From Hydnum rufescens UP504 (taxonomy: Eukaryota; Basidiomycota; Agaricomycetes; Cantharellales; Hydnaceae), in contig MU128947.1 of the NCBI GenBank assembly GCA_014904985.1, positions 153,771 through 217,770 on the forward strand: a stretch of 64,000 bases of DNA, given 5' to 3'. Made by a program: the position numbers and the translations under genes. The number at the start of each line of letters is the position of its first letter. Within the stretch, counting starts at the first letter, position 1. The notes under the pieces are model-generated. The model was not told the origin of the DNA and made no database searches. It saw only the letters and a program-made list of their open reading frames with translations. Of the stretch, positions 25,680 to 36,339 are shown piece after piece.

Positions 25680-26718
25680 TCATGTGCTAACTACTCGTCT
25701 TGATGGTTGGGATGGAGGAGACCATGTTGAGATGGGTGATTCTGTCCGTTGTGGAGTATCCACATCCACACTACCAGGACGAAGAGACGCTTCCCGTCCT
25801 CCCAGCTGGATACAAGCCTCCTCTACGCTAGGGGTCAGAGATTCTGGCATCACTGGCACTAAAAACGGCAGAACACGTGTATGAAATGCGATTTTGGCAG
25901 CCACCCCACCCTGGATCAACAATCGCATTCAATGTAGAGCTGGCAGAAACATATGGCCGACGTACAAACTGATGGAAGATACCCCCTATGATGGCCTCTA
26001 CTGTAGCACCCCGGACCTTGCGCATACCCACACTGAGGGACCCGGTCGAATCATTGGGATTTTTCTATGGTACGGAACCGAGCCGGGAAAATTCATGACC
26101 TCTTTATGAACTGCATACCAAGAACACAGCACTCACCGCATCAGTCCACCGCATAATGTCTTCCAATTGCCAAGGTTCCCCAACAATTGTCCCCAGAACA
26201 TGAGTATCGAGGATCTTTTCTGCCAGCTCCTCAAAGTCAATCACATCCGTCACCTGTTTCGGCTCTGCCCCGCGGGTCTTCAACCGCTCCAACGCCTTCG
26301 AGGATAACCGCGCCCCACGTCCATCAACAGACGCGGGCGAAACAGATTGAAGGAATAGCATAAGGTAGGACTGCATCACCCGTCGTCCAATAAACCCCAG
26401 ACGCGTATTATGACCATATGTCTGGGCACCGGCCCGCCAACTTGAATGCGTCAATATTCGTTGGGCGACGTCGGGCGGAAACTCTAGGGGAGGAAATCGT
26501 GCTTGTAGGTAGGATACAGCCCAATCCCCTCGTTGGCGAGCTGCACGCAATGAGGCTGGAGTCATGGGCTCGAGTTCTGTGTCTTCCTTATCAGAGCGGG
26601 ACGTGAATTCATTGTTACGAGATGAGGATGAAAATAGAGAGTGAGATGCGGAAGATCGTGCAAGTAGTGGTGACAATTGGAGGAATGCATGCCGTGAGGA
26701 TGAAGGAGAAATGGGCAT
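25680..26718 (-). CDS. Mitochondrial ribosomal protein mL57 (MRPL15, RNase III-like fold)
   Basis: Exons 26718-26137, 26064-25966 and 25910-25680 are each multiples of three and give about 303 residues. The N terminus (MPISPSSSRHAFLQL, Ser/Arg-rich) fits a mitochondrial presequence. The inactive RNase III-like core reads FPPDVAQRILTHSSWRAGAQ, YGHNTRLGFIGRRVMQSYLM, VLGTIVGEPWQLEDIMRW, then VGMRKVRGATVEAIIGGIFH and, after the last intron, GGVAAKIAFHTRVLPFL. RNase III catalytic acidic residues are not retained, as expected for a structural subunit of the mitochondrial large ribosomal subunit. The start is provisional: the frame stays open upstream without an ATG, so an upstream 5' exon is possible. 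Confidence 0.82.
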
Positions 26719-27589
26719 TCGGACGGCACATTTGGCCGAGAGCGAACGCCGGAACTGAGAGGCTGTATACACGAATTCGCATTAGTAGGCACGCGACATA
26801 CGACGCTAATGAACTTGGTTTTAGCCTGACATGGTCTCGGACATTGGCACGATCGAGAATATGGAAATTTTTTTGCATCACGGAAGCTGAAGAGTAGACG
26901 TGAACTGCTTTGCGCGGCCGCCATTCTCCAGTGCTGGACGCTCAAGCCCGTACAGAGGTCCTGTTTTTTTGGATGGCGAGTGCCGGGAAGTGCCGTGGTT
27001 TGGAGGTCCGGGCCGGCTTCGACTTGGTGGTTGCCTCTTGCAGTTCCCCCAGGACATTTCCAAGACTCGTACTCGCAAATGGAGCTCTTACTTGCATTGT
27101 TAGGGTCGCGGCACGCGACTCTGGCATACATTTCTTGCTCTAAACCGAACAATCGCGTTGGCCCTACTTTCTACTCTAATCCGTGTTGAAGGATCACCGA
27201 GAGACAATTCTGTTGGGCCCTCAGCCGGTACCGCGATGGCAAATCTTGAATCTATCGACGACGCTCGGTGGGCAACGAACGACGCAATACTGATATAAGC
27301 TGGTAGGGTCCTCCGCTTGTGGGGAACTTAATGGCGACTGATGATTCAGATGAGATGGTCATGATTCCAACTTGGTCGGTGCGGTCGGGTGTGGTTGCGA
27401 GCTTAACGATATCAAAACTTCAGTTTAAAATACGCACGACCACTTGTTGCCCTCCAAGAAACATAATGATTTGAATTCTAAAGCAATCATACAACGAGAC
27501 GGGTGGTCGTCTGCTGGTCCTGGAGGATCATACATAGACCTGAGCGTCCCTACGCACGTCCCCCGGGAGGCACTCGTCGGCGGGATGAT
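26719..27589. other. Intergenic with one dispersed repeat fragment
   Basis: No gene recognised. Positions about 27000-27135 resemble a segment near 37610-37765 on the opposite strand (see separate repeat entries). The rest shows no coding structure. Confidence 0.45.
27005..27135 (+). repeat. Dispersed repeat / gene fragment, copy 1
   Basis: Shares GGGCCGGCTTCG, CCAGGACATTTCCAAGACTC and CGACTCTGGCATAC-like segments, interspersed with indels, with the reverse strand at 37610-37765. In one frame both encode PGHFQDS followed by a Leu-rich stretch (MELLLALLG here, MVLLLVLPVLQ there), suggesting a decayed common coding ancestor. Confidence 0.55.
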
Positions 27590-28215
27590 GACTGAGTGAG
27601 ATGACGCAAGGCAATTTCAATGACGTCTCTTTCGGATTAGACAAATTGACCCAGCGAATCCAGGGGGAAGACGAAAGAGCAGGATGCTCCCGATGACGAT
27701 TTGGAACCTCTTCGGAATCTCTGGACGATCAGATGTGGAAAGGGAGTTCTTGAGCACCGCCATGTATACAACATCCAGCTGTGAATAGGATGGGACTCTA
27801 GCTTGTTAGGCAAGTCGGGGGTTAGTGATGGGGCTTAGATGCCAGCGGGGATATTACATGCGATCATCACCGACAAACCGAGCCGCGGTAAGTGCATAAA
27901 CGAACAGCTTTCCGGACTTCTCTAAGAGCGAATTCATCTCGGTCTCCGTCCCCAATCGGCAGGCATACGAAGATCAAGGTTCTCCGGAACTTTGGCTAAC
28001 TCGGTGGAGATGTAAAGGCGGACATCTTGCTGAACAATGGAGGTCTCGATATCGTGAAGAACCGTCTTTGCGAGGTTCGGGACTTTATTGAAGACTAAGG
28101 ACAGATGGGGATGTGGCCAACTTGTGATCCCGGGGGGATATTTAGATCGCAAGTGAAAGGACAACTCAGAGAATATCCGGAGCAGACTTTTCGTCAGACT
28201 CGCTGAGAGCGTCAA
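27590..28215 (-). pseudogene. NACHT-domain NTPase relic (fungal NLR/NWD2 type)
   Basis: Read leftward, the segment 28215-27934 encodes LRSKYPPGITSWPHPHLSLV, VLHDIETSIVQQDVRLYIST, ELAKVPENLDL, matching the part of fungal NACHT NTPases after the Walker motifs (usually ...TSRPEPHI... then LHDI....DI.LY). The next block, EMNSLLEKSGKLFVYALTAA RFVGDD, lies in a different frame after DWG, so one indel intervenes. A further block, LDVVYMAVLKNSLS and IPKRFQIVIGSILLFRLP, follows near 27640-27790. There is no Walker A, no N-terminal effector and no C-terminal repeat domain. A truncated, frameshifted relic of a heterokaryon-incompatibility/NLR-type gene. Confidence 0.72.
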
Positions 28216-29800
28216 GGATGTATGTATGAGCGTATTCTTTGAAAATAAATAACGGTCAGTTCCAATAATTCGCGATCAGTCGGTATGAGCCGGTTTCACT
28301 TGTGGATTTCAAGTTTGCAATCCAGTTCTGTTTTTCATCTCCTAGTTAGTGGCCGGGGCAGGCTACAGGGCCCCTGCGAGCGTATCCGGGGGTCCCTGAA
28401 ACCCAACACGGCAACCCGGGATTTTTGCTACCATAAAAAGTAATATCCCACGGCCCGGAACTAGCCGTGACGAGTTCCTCAAATCTTCCGTGTGCTACCT
28501 CTCAAGTATATGGTGCATTAGAATGAAGGGGCATCTCTTTTGCATACCAATTGTTCATCTGCTCAAACCCCTTTTTCCCTCTATTGGATGGGAGAAGATT
28601 CAGAGCTATGCTCCAGGGGCTGTATTATGTAATCAAGAAGGAATCAACAATCTCCCCTTTTGACACTGTAGGCATTAATGTTTAGGGGCATTTTTGTAGA
28701 ATTGGAGAAATACTGATTTGGTCCAACATGACCAATATGAGCCTTGAAGTATTTTAATGATAATAAGCAGGTTTGGCCAGTGCCAAGTAAGACCCCTGAA
28801 ATGAAGTTAATGAGCCCTACAGTCAGTTAGCCACAGGTCATAGGCAGTTCTGAATTCACAATAGTCATTGTGACCGCGGTCCAACCACTGATGTATTGAA
28901 TTTGAACCACACTGTTAAGTGGAGTCAACTGCTTTTGGTGGTGCTGTGGGCCAGTCAGAACAGGGAACTTCTGGGACTAGCCTACAAAATGGACACCTTG
29001 GACTTTGGGGCTCTACAGAGGCTGTCTACCTCTGGACTAGTTGAGGTTCCAGATTTTTTCCATTCTTTCCTACAGTCTAGGAGTGAGGGATTCCTGGGCT
29101 TAGGAGCTTAGGTCACATCCGCTCTGCTGCCCGGGAGGTGACCCGCAGCCACACCCGACTACATGTCACAAGGACCGGGGCTTATGTAAAATCACGTGAT
29201 GTTGTTAAAGTCATCCGGCTTGCTTAGTCTTGTGGCTTTGGCCCTATGTTCTTACAGTTCTGACACCTGCCTGGCTGTCACTGGGTGCCAGTTGAATATG
29301 AAGTGAAATCAAATAGGAAACGGAAGAGTAAGATTGGTAGGCAGAATGCAAATTAGGTAATTCGACCTGGATATTATTATTTTTTAACGGATGTGCTCAT
29401 AGTTGGGTGCCGACGGCATTTGATTTTCAGGAGGGCAACTAATTCCTAGTTCCTTGTCTCTTGTCTTAGGGTTTCCATGATGACTTTCTTGAAACGCACA
29501 TCCGATTGGGCGGGTTGACAAAACGAGTGCCGTGAACATGAGCCGCGGATAACGGTTTATTACTTCGAAGAAGGAAGAAACTAGCATTATGCCTTTAGTT
29601 CGCGATCATTCATGACCAGTTTTCGTGATGGGTAAGGTCCGCCACTTGAGATAAGAAGTATCAGCCAGGGATTTCGCTCAGGACGCTATGGCGCCTTCAG
29701 GAAGATGGAGGTCACTGGATCGTCGGCAGTTCAAACAGCTAATGGTGCATCAAATCACAACTTTTGAGTCACAATTTTCGACAATTTCCGGCTCCTAAGC
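28216..29800. other. Gene-free accessory stretch
   Basis: About 1.6 kb of AT-rich sequence with no recognised gene and no clear terminal repeats. One open frame of 71 codons near 28896-29111 has no motif. Confidence 0.45.
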
Positions 29801-30372
29801 CTAATCTCGAACATAATAACCCGCAAGGAAGCCGGGGTTCGGGACAGGGGGTGCCAATTTATTCTTTATCCAACCGTTGCTGTTGAACGCCACCGTGTCA
29901 AAAGGGTTCGCGCGCTGGTTGATCGCCAGGACCACCGAAGGAGCGGCAGTCGCGTTGGCATTTTCGATGTTATTTCCGGGAGAGTCTAAGCCTAAGAACA
30001 ATCCCATTGAATTAGCGCCTCGACCACTGTTTTCACGACAGTTTATGTCTTGCCTGGATGATAAATCCAACCAGGAAACTCAACCCTGATATAGAGCGTA
30101 GAGTTCGCCTTAACAAATGCTGTCCTATCAATCTTCGTCCAGGATTTGGCCCATCCATTGCTGTTGAAGGCGAAGAACTGAGTTCTGTAACGCAAGCTGG
30201 CGGCCTTCAGGGCATCCACCTTGGCCTGGCCGTTGAGATCTTGGAAGTACTGTCCTACGTTATCGCCGGGGACATCCCAACCTACGAATTTGAGGAAAGG
30301 GCCGTCACGAACGCCTCGAGGGAGAGCCATCACAAAAGTTGTGAAGGCTACAAAAATATGAAAAACCTCCAT
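29801..30372 (-). CDS. Small secreted protein with two GxDxPGxN...FNSNGW repeats
   Basis: Two exons (30372-30072 and 29991-29801, leftward) give about 163 residues. The N terminus MEVFHIFVAFTTFVMA is a good signal peptide, with cleavage likely before LPRG. The mature protein contains two copies of one motif pair: FVGWDVPGDNVGQ ... FFAFNSNGWAKSW and FPGLDSPGNNIEN ... TVAFNSNGWIKNK. The intron removes a segment whose translation would break the second repeat, which supports the splice. No cysteine-rich pattern. I do not recognise the domain; an extracellular or cell-wall carbohydrate-binding role is possible but unproven. It lies in an accessory region flanked by relics and MITEs. Confidence 0.65.
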
Positions 30373-31307
30373 GAGAAATGATGCAATGAATGAGGTGAAT
30401 GGCACTTGCTTTCAGGGGATGTGTAAAAGTGTTGACTGAGGCGCGAGGTTTGAGTCGAGTCTGGACCGACCGCCAGTTCCCCTGCGGTCTTTATGTAGAA
30501 AGATATGGGAGGGGAGTACAAGTTAGCGAGTTATTTACACGATATATGTACCATAAATATATGAGGGGTTGAGGCGATAGATCACCGGGGAAGATAATGA
30601 GCATTGTCAGCCGATCTCCAAGTCAGCTGGTAGAGCCGGCCAGACTCGTGTGCGGACTACTTCCGCGAACACTTCACACCTGAAGACATTTCAGAACTTG
30701 GTCATAGTAAAATCCTCTAATATTACTTCTTGGTCCGGCCATCACATTATTCATGGGAACCCATACCACGCAGCTGCTGACTCTTGGATGTATTGTTGGG
30801 TATATTCGTATTCAACGCGAGTACCTGTGTAAAGTGAGTCCTTTTTCAGTGTTATTGATTAATTGTTGTTTTAAGCATGAAACAAGGTTACCTAGGCTAA
30901 TCGGTTCAGCTGTTGCGGAGAATCCCTGATCGGCTGGGATTGGGATTAGGATTACAGCTAATAAAACATGTGTAGAACACTTGCTTGTTTGGATAGTTCC
31001 GACCCAGCTCTATTGCGGCTTTGATGCCGCAGCCGTCACATCTCAGACTCAGCCAGGGTCCCAATGTTCTGGCTCTGCATTGCGAGGGCAATGATGAGAA
31101 AAAGCACATGTTTTGGCCTCAAGATGCCTATCTCACTTGCCTCCGAAGCTATGCAATGCCTAATAGGCTGTACTATAGCACTCTACAACAAAGAACCTCT
31201 GTCAGCCTCGTCTTTCAAGTTGATTTGAGATGTGGCAGTTGTGAAAGGCTGTGGCTCTCAAAGCCGCAATGGAGTTGCCGGAGCTATCCGAATGAAAAAA
31301 ATTCGAA
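30373..31307. other. Intergenic, no gene recognised
   Basis: Promoter of the small secreted protein on the minus strand, then about 800 bp without coding motifs up to the left target duplication of the MITE. Confidence 0.4.
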
Positions 31308-31315
31308 GGTGCTCT

Positions 31316-32072
31316 AGGACCCCCGCGACTACTGTTGGATCCTAGATCCAGCGGCCGCCAAAAGGACCCTGAGATCCGGTACGGTTTTGGGGTCAAATTC
31401 CGGGCGAAATCCGGGAAAACAGCCTCTAGGTTGCTCTAAGGCCACAAAAAACCGGGAATTCGCCTCTAGGTTCAAAAAAAATCTCAAAAAATCCCCCGAG
31501 GCGTCGAAACCCCCAAAATGATCCCAGCCTCGCCTAAGACGTGCTTAATCAGCCTCGCCACGGCCACCTCTGAATTCCGGATGTTTGTCATGCGAGGAAG
31601 TGAATATTTTAATGCATCCATGACTGAAAGACTCGAGTTGGGTAGAATTGAAAATGCTTATGGCGGAGGTTCAAGGCTGTCGTGACAATCCATCATGGGC
31701 ATCAATGGTAAAAGCAGGGAGCAAGCAGCCACAATTCAGAAATGAACTGTACAGGTGGCTAATCTAATAATAGATTACTGTAGCAAGCAGAAATCACACC
31801 TTACAGGGATCGAACACATAGCTGAATTTAAAAAAACCACAGCCACAAACCATCACTTACCACTTGGCCACAACCCCAGACCATGCATCTGTCCGGGAAC
31901 TGGGATCTAGGTCTGCTTCTGCAGGTGAGGCCAGTCCGGGAATCTGCCCCTAGTTTGGCACCAAATTTTGGGCCCGGATCCGGGAATTCGCTCGCCTCTA
32001 GGAAAATCTCAAAATCGCCCCCCAAATCTGGGAACCTTGGATCTAGGATCTAACAGTAGTCGCGGGGGTCCT
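31316..32072. mobile_element. hAT-type MITE, 757 bp, with 8-bp target duplication
   Basis: Left end AGGACCCCCGCGACTACTGT at 31316 and right end with its exact reverse complement at 32072. Inverted termini continue for about 35 bp with one mismatch (TTGGATCCTAGATCC against TTAGATCCTAGATCC). The element is flanked by identical 8-bp GGTGCTCT at 31308-31315 and 32073-32080, the duplication length typical of hAT elements. No transposase frame. Subterminal regions carry repeated CGGGAATTCGC / GCCTCTAGG motifs at both ends, which in hAT elements often bind transposase. It must have been mobilised by an autonomous partner elsewhere. Confidence 0.88.
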
Positions 32073-32182
32073 GGTGCTCTACGTAGACAGGATTAAGATT
32101 CAGCCATGTGCCGACGGAAATGAAATTTCATTTCATCTATGCTGTTTTGGGCGTCAACACCCCCCAACTCGACACTATAGTC

Positions 32183-32271
32183 CATGCCCAAATAGAGTAA
32201 ATTGTGTTACTCTGACACCTTGTAAGTTACATTGGCCAGAATAACACGGATTACTGTATTTGGGCATGGGC
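32183..32271. repeat. Short hairpin, about 33-bp arms
   Basis: CCATGCCCAAATA at 32186-32198 pairs with TATTTGGGCATGG at 32257-32269, and the pairing continues inward (AGTAA..TGTGTTA.TCTG against CAGA.TAACAC..ATTACT) with a few mismatches and a loop of about 23 bp. Confidence 0.75.
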
Positions 32272-32771
32272 CCCATAATTTTCTCGAGAACCTGAGTTAA
32301 GGTGTTACAACGCACCTATACCTGTACCTTCGCCACATAGTTCCTATTGGGCCAGAGGAATGGCCCCTAGCGACTAAAGGATACGACTAAGGCAATAGGG
32401 CGGCACGAATCAGGATGAGATCAGAGAGTCATACGAAAACAGAAACTAATCAACAGCAGAGGTCCAAGCAATTCGGGCGAACCAGAAACCACACAAGATA
32501 TTGCTGGGGATGCGCAGCATCTATGCAGAGGTAGGTCCCGCACATCTGCGTCATTCTGTCACGACGGTCGGAAAAGCAGCTCGGTCAAGAAAGTCGAATA
32601 TCAGCCAATCCCAAAGTGTTATTCCATCCTCAGGCGATGTAAGGTGTCGAGAAGGTGGGACAGGTTTTCGGATCGGGCACCAGTGGCGGCAGATCCGTCC
32701 CGCAGCGGATGTATCCAACTAATCCAAGACGAATACTGTAGTGTTGCCCCAGTCACAGGTCACAGAGGCCC

Positions 32772-33323
32772 CTGTGCAGTAGTGTTGCCGCAACTCCGCA
32801 CGACTTCCGTCGACTTTGGCTTATCTCCGAAGTCAATTCAAATTTACCGACTTGACTTTGACTCAAGCCGACTCAAGTCAAAAATATATAGGTATCAATA
32901 TACTGTGTGTTTCTGGATCAACTGTTTGTACTTATAGATTCATGCAACACCAACAAATCAGTGTTTGTTTGAACAAAGTGCACACAAGTGAGAGAAGTAT
33001 CGGAACATCCCGAGAAACATGCGCTGACTAATGAAGTTCGACGTATAGCAGATCAATAAGGGCATAGAGAGATGGCAGAAACTTACCTTGCCTGGTGGAT
33101 TGACGGAAATGTCTCATTTCCACATCATTATCATTGGTGAGAAAGCTTGATGTGGATTCCAAATGTCTGTACCTATTGTGCCCTAAATTTGACTTGATGA
33201 CTTCGAGCGAGGGCCGAAGTCATGTCAAGTCAATGATTTGTAATCAATCGACTTGCCTTGAAAACGGCTTGACTCGGACTTACGTCGGCTCGAAGCCCGA
33301 GTCGCGGCAACACTACTACACAG
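32772..33323. mobile_element. MITE with 25-bp terminal inverted repeats, 552 bp
   Basis: 32772-32796 (CTGTGCAGTAGTGTTGCCGC and on) and 33299-33323 are inverted copies with two mismatches. Subterminal GACTTGACTTTGACTCAAG-like motifs occur at both ends in opposite orientation. Non-coding. Its core AGTAGTGTTGCC resembles the outer element's end, so the two are related. Confidence 0.75.
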
Positions 33324-33325
33324 TG

Positions 33326-33766
33326 CTAGTCTCGTTACCAGACCTCGTAAACTCGGTCTGGTGAATCGGGGAGATCCGAAGGCGCGGGCACGATGCTTCG
33401 CCTACAGCCAATCAGAAAAAGTTTTGACCGGTGTTATGCGACGATCGACTTACCAATTATGGGAGCTATTAGTCACGGCTCTACCCTCACTTGCCAGTAT
33501 GTGGGTGGTGCGTTGATGTCGAAGGCCGAATAGACCGGGAATCGGCAGCAAAGAACTCAAGTGACGTCTATACGCTCACCAGCCCACTGATGAGGTCCAC
33601 GAAAATTGAAACTACGGTAGGCATAATAATGATTGCCAGTCAAAAACCAACTGAAATCTTCGGCAAACATCGGTCAAAACCTTTTGTGATTGGCTGGAGC
33701 GGAAGCTTCGTGCCCGTGCCTTCGGAACTCCGCATTCGAGGTCTGGTAACGAGACTAACGCAGTGC
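33326..33766. mobile_element. Foldback element with about 100-115-bp inverted arms
   Basis: The left arm (33328-33440) contains TAGTCTCGTTACCAGACCTC, GATCCGAAGGCGCGGGCACG, CAGCCAATCAGAAAAAG and TTTTGACCG. The right arm (33672-33757) carries the same blocks inverted (CGGTCAAAAC, GATTGGCTG, CGTGCCCGTGCCTTCGG, GAGGTCTGGTAACGAGAC) with small indels. The spacer of about 230 bp is non-coding. It directly abuts the 25-bp-TIR MITE. Confidence 0.75.
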
Positions 33767-33829
33767 CTCGGACTGCGACTTGGAAAACACTACAGTACCA
33801 CCATCCCTCCTATTATAGATTGAGTTCAA

Positions 33830-35546
33830 ATGCCTAAGCGGACGCGAGACCTGCTGAAGTTCCTGATCCCATTGCTCATTCTTGTGTTTATATGGCGGTT
33901 TCTGCCACGAACGGACGTGTTTCTCATCTACCCCAATGAAGACACCTCACTACCCCCACTGTACCCTTACCTGCAGGACAAGGAGAGACGCCTGCCTCAA
34001 CATAATTTGGATCTGCCTTACCCTGAAGGGCGTTCTGGTATGTGTGATGCATTCGTTCTCGCGGGATGATATTAATGACGTCTTGTTCAGCGAAAATGTT
34101 GCGCTTTGGCAATCAAATGTGGGGAGTGAGTTTGAGTTTATGCCCTTATATTCCCTCTAATCTTAGCATTTCGTTCAGGTTGGCCTCAACAACCAATTGC
34201 AAGAAACGTGGGCACTTAAGATAGCCGCCTATGCTCGTTAACTAACTGACAGCTCGGCCAGGCTACTGCAATACACATATCGCCTATTTGTCTAAACGCA
34301 CATACGTTTTCACACCCTTCACCTGGGATCTCAACGATGAACCGTTTGTTCCCATCGCCAGTGACAGTCACCTCGCGGATTCGCCCTACAAAGTGAGACC
34401 AACCAGAGTTCCTTTGACAGCCTACATAAACAGTCCCACCTCGGGCTCCCCTTGGCCTCCTGGCGACCCTGCTCCACGATCTGTATCGGTTGAATGGTGG
34501 GACCGTATATGCCCAGAGTCCGAGCGTCTCCATATCAACACAACCGAAGTCAACGCTCAGATCGGTGTGGACTTTGACAATGACGAGGGAATTGACATCA
34601 TCGAAAAATGGGTGAAATACATACAGAGCATTGAACGCCGATGCGTCAATATATTGTGGGCGACCCCTCGGATAATTGACTTTGAGTGAGTTCGAGAATA
34701 TGCACCCATCATATACCTCAATGAAGTGCTGACGACCACGCCGTCTCAATGAGACTCCTTGACTCTGAGAGGCTTATGTCACTATGGCCAACATATTCTA
34801 AATCGCCCGTTGTTACGCATTTCGCTTGGTCACCCATCGTTCTCTCCGCTGTAGAGCGCAATCTGCCTGCACTCACTCCACGAACTGGCCAACCCATTCA
34901 CTGGCCTTGGGTTGATAATTCTTTTCAGATTCCGGGTCTGTTGACCCTGCACCTCCGCAGAGGGGACTATAAACGTCGTACGTTCCATCCCCTATCGTTA
35001 TCCTGTATGTAACATTAGGAGTGTCATATAGACTGCGGGTGGATGAAAACGTGGGCTGAGTTCGAGGGATGGAATCGCCTTCCCTTTCTCTCCGACCAAT
35101 GGAATCCACCTGTAGACCCTGCAGACAGGGCCCAATACACGTTCAATCGATGCTGGATCGATATTGACCGCGTTATGAAGAGACTCGACAATTTACGAGA
35201 AGAGCATCCGGACGCCAACCTCGACAAGATATTTGTATCCACGAACGGCACACCGGAATGGCTCGAAGAGCTCAAGAAAAGACTGTGGAAAAGGGGCTGG
35301 CGATCTGTCATCACGACGCGGGATCTGGAACTCACTTGGCAAGAGCGGGGCGTCGATAATGCTGTTGGTAAGCGGGAATTTAACCCAGATGGTTCTTGGA
35401 TTGAAACTGGCTCCTTTGGCGAAGATATGGAGTTGGCTGCGTGGGGAGAGGTGTTCATAGCGAATGGCTATTCCAGCTTCTCAAGTACTGTCGTTCGGAT
35501 ACGGATGGTGCGAGGGCTGCCACCAAAAAGCACGCGAATATGGTAA
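33830..35546 (+). CDS. O-fucosyltransferase-like type II membrane glycosyltransferase
   Basis: Seven exons. The start MPKRTRDLLKF is followed by one membrane anchor (LIPLLILVFIWRFL), as in Golgi type II glycosyltransferases. Blocks: MLRFGNQMWG, VGLNNQLQE, SKRTYVFTPFTWDLNDEPF, RVPLTAYINSPTSGSPW, LDSERLMSLWPTYSKSPVVT, the GDP-binding motif LTLHLRRGDYKRHC (split by an intron at 34978-35031), NLDKIFVSTNGTPEWLEELK, and DMELAAWGEVFIANGYSSFS, near the C terminus. HLRRGDY..HC and the late FIANGYSSFS match the fungal PF10250-like O-fucosyltransferase family; donor and acceptor are not proven. One frame step is needed around 34253-34285, since exon phases before and after differ by one. Confidence 0.8.
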
Positions 35547-36339
35547 CGGCGAAAATTTACCCGTTATTTTGCGCTCTTCTGCATCAGGCTTGACACTGTC
35601 CGCACATGTATGTTGCTGCTGTGGCGGGCGAAGGATATTCGAGGTCTTATGTATAGGCTGGGCTTGCAGTGACGGCATTATTCTAACTATTCCTTGGGGC
35701 AGCTGGCCTACAGAGTTGGAGGGCTCGGATATTTAACGTCGGGCTCTTGTGAGTGTGTGATAAGGGTTTTCTCAGCTTTCGCGGCCTTGGAGAGATTGCG
35801 TCAACGAGCTGGTATTACAAGGGACCTAAGCCAGCTAGCATCAAAACTCCGTAGGGAAAGCTTGCCATGGCATAGCATTGAAAGAGGGAACAGGAAAAAG
35901 GAGGGAGGATAGAAAAAAGCTGCCTAGGACACTAAGTGTAGTGTGCCAGAAGACCAAGTGGACAAGAAAAAAGATGCAAAACCAAGGTGTCTCACATCTG
36001 AAAAATAAACCCAAGATGAGCTCCACGATGCGCAGCAGCAAGAGGATGTCAAACGGCTGACACACGAGTCGCACGAGTCGGCGAGTGCATAAGAACCTAC
36101 TAGTGGGATCCAATCCATATCCCCATCAGCGAGAAGACTCACAGAGAGATAGAATCACTAACAAGCTGCAAGAGCACTTGCGAGCACAAAAAATAAGCAC
36201 ATGCGATGACGGTGACCGATTAGCTAAGGGTAACCTCATCCCTCGCCATTAAATAATCGTCATCCTGGAACGACAAAGTACGATAGACGCAGACGCGGGG
36301 CTGGCCTTGGCTGATCGGTAGGAGAAAACATGATGGATC
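35547..36339. other. Intergenic, no gene recognised
   Basis: About 790 bp downstream of the fucosyltransferase-like gene. Purine-rich tracts (35878-35960) and no coding motif. Confidence 0.45.

Larger units (their letters stand above)
32734..33797. mobile_element. Outer inverted-terminal element (Tc1/mariner-like ends) hosting two others
   Basis: The left end TACTGTAGTGTTGCC at 32734 and the right end ending AACACTACAGTA at 33797 are inverted copies for 12 bp, then imperfect (gcCCcAGTC against ttCCaAGTC). The outermost TA on each side could be a TA target duplication. It contains no transposase and is filled by the two inverted-repeat elements listed separately. Confidence 0.5.
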
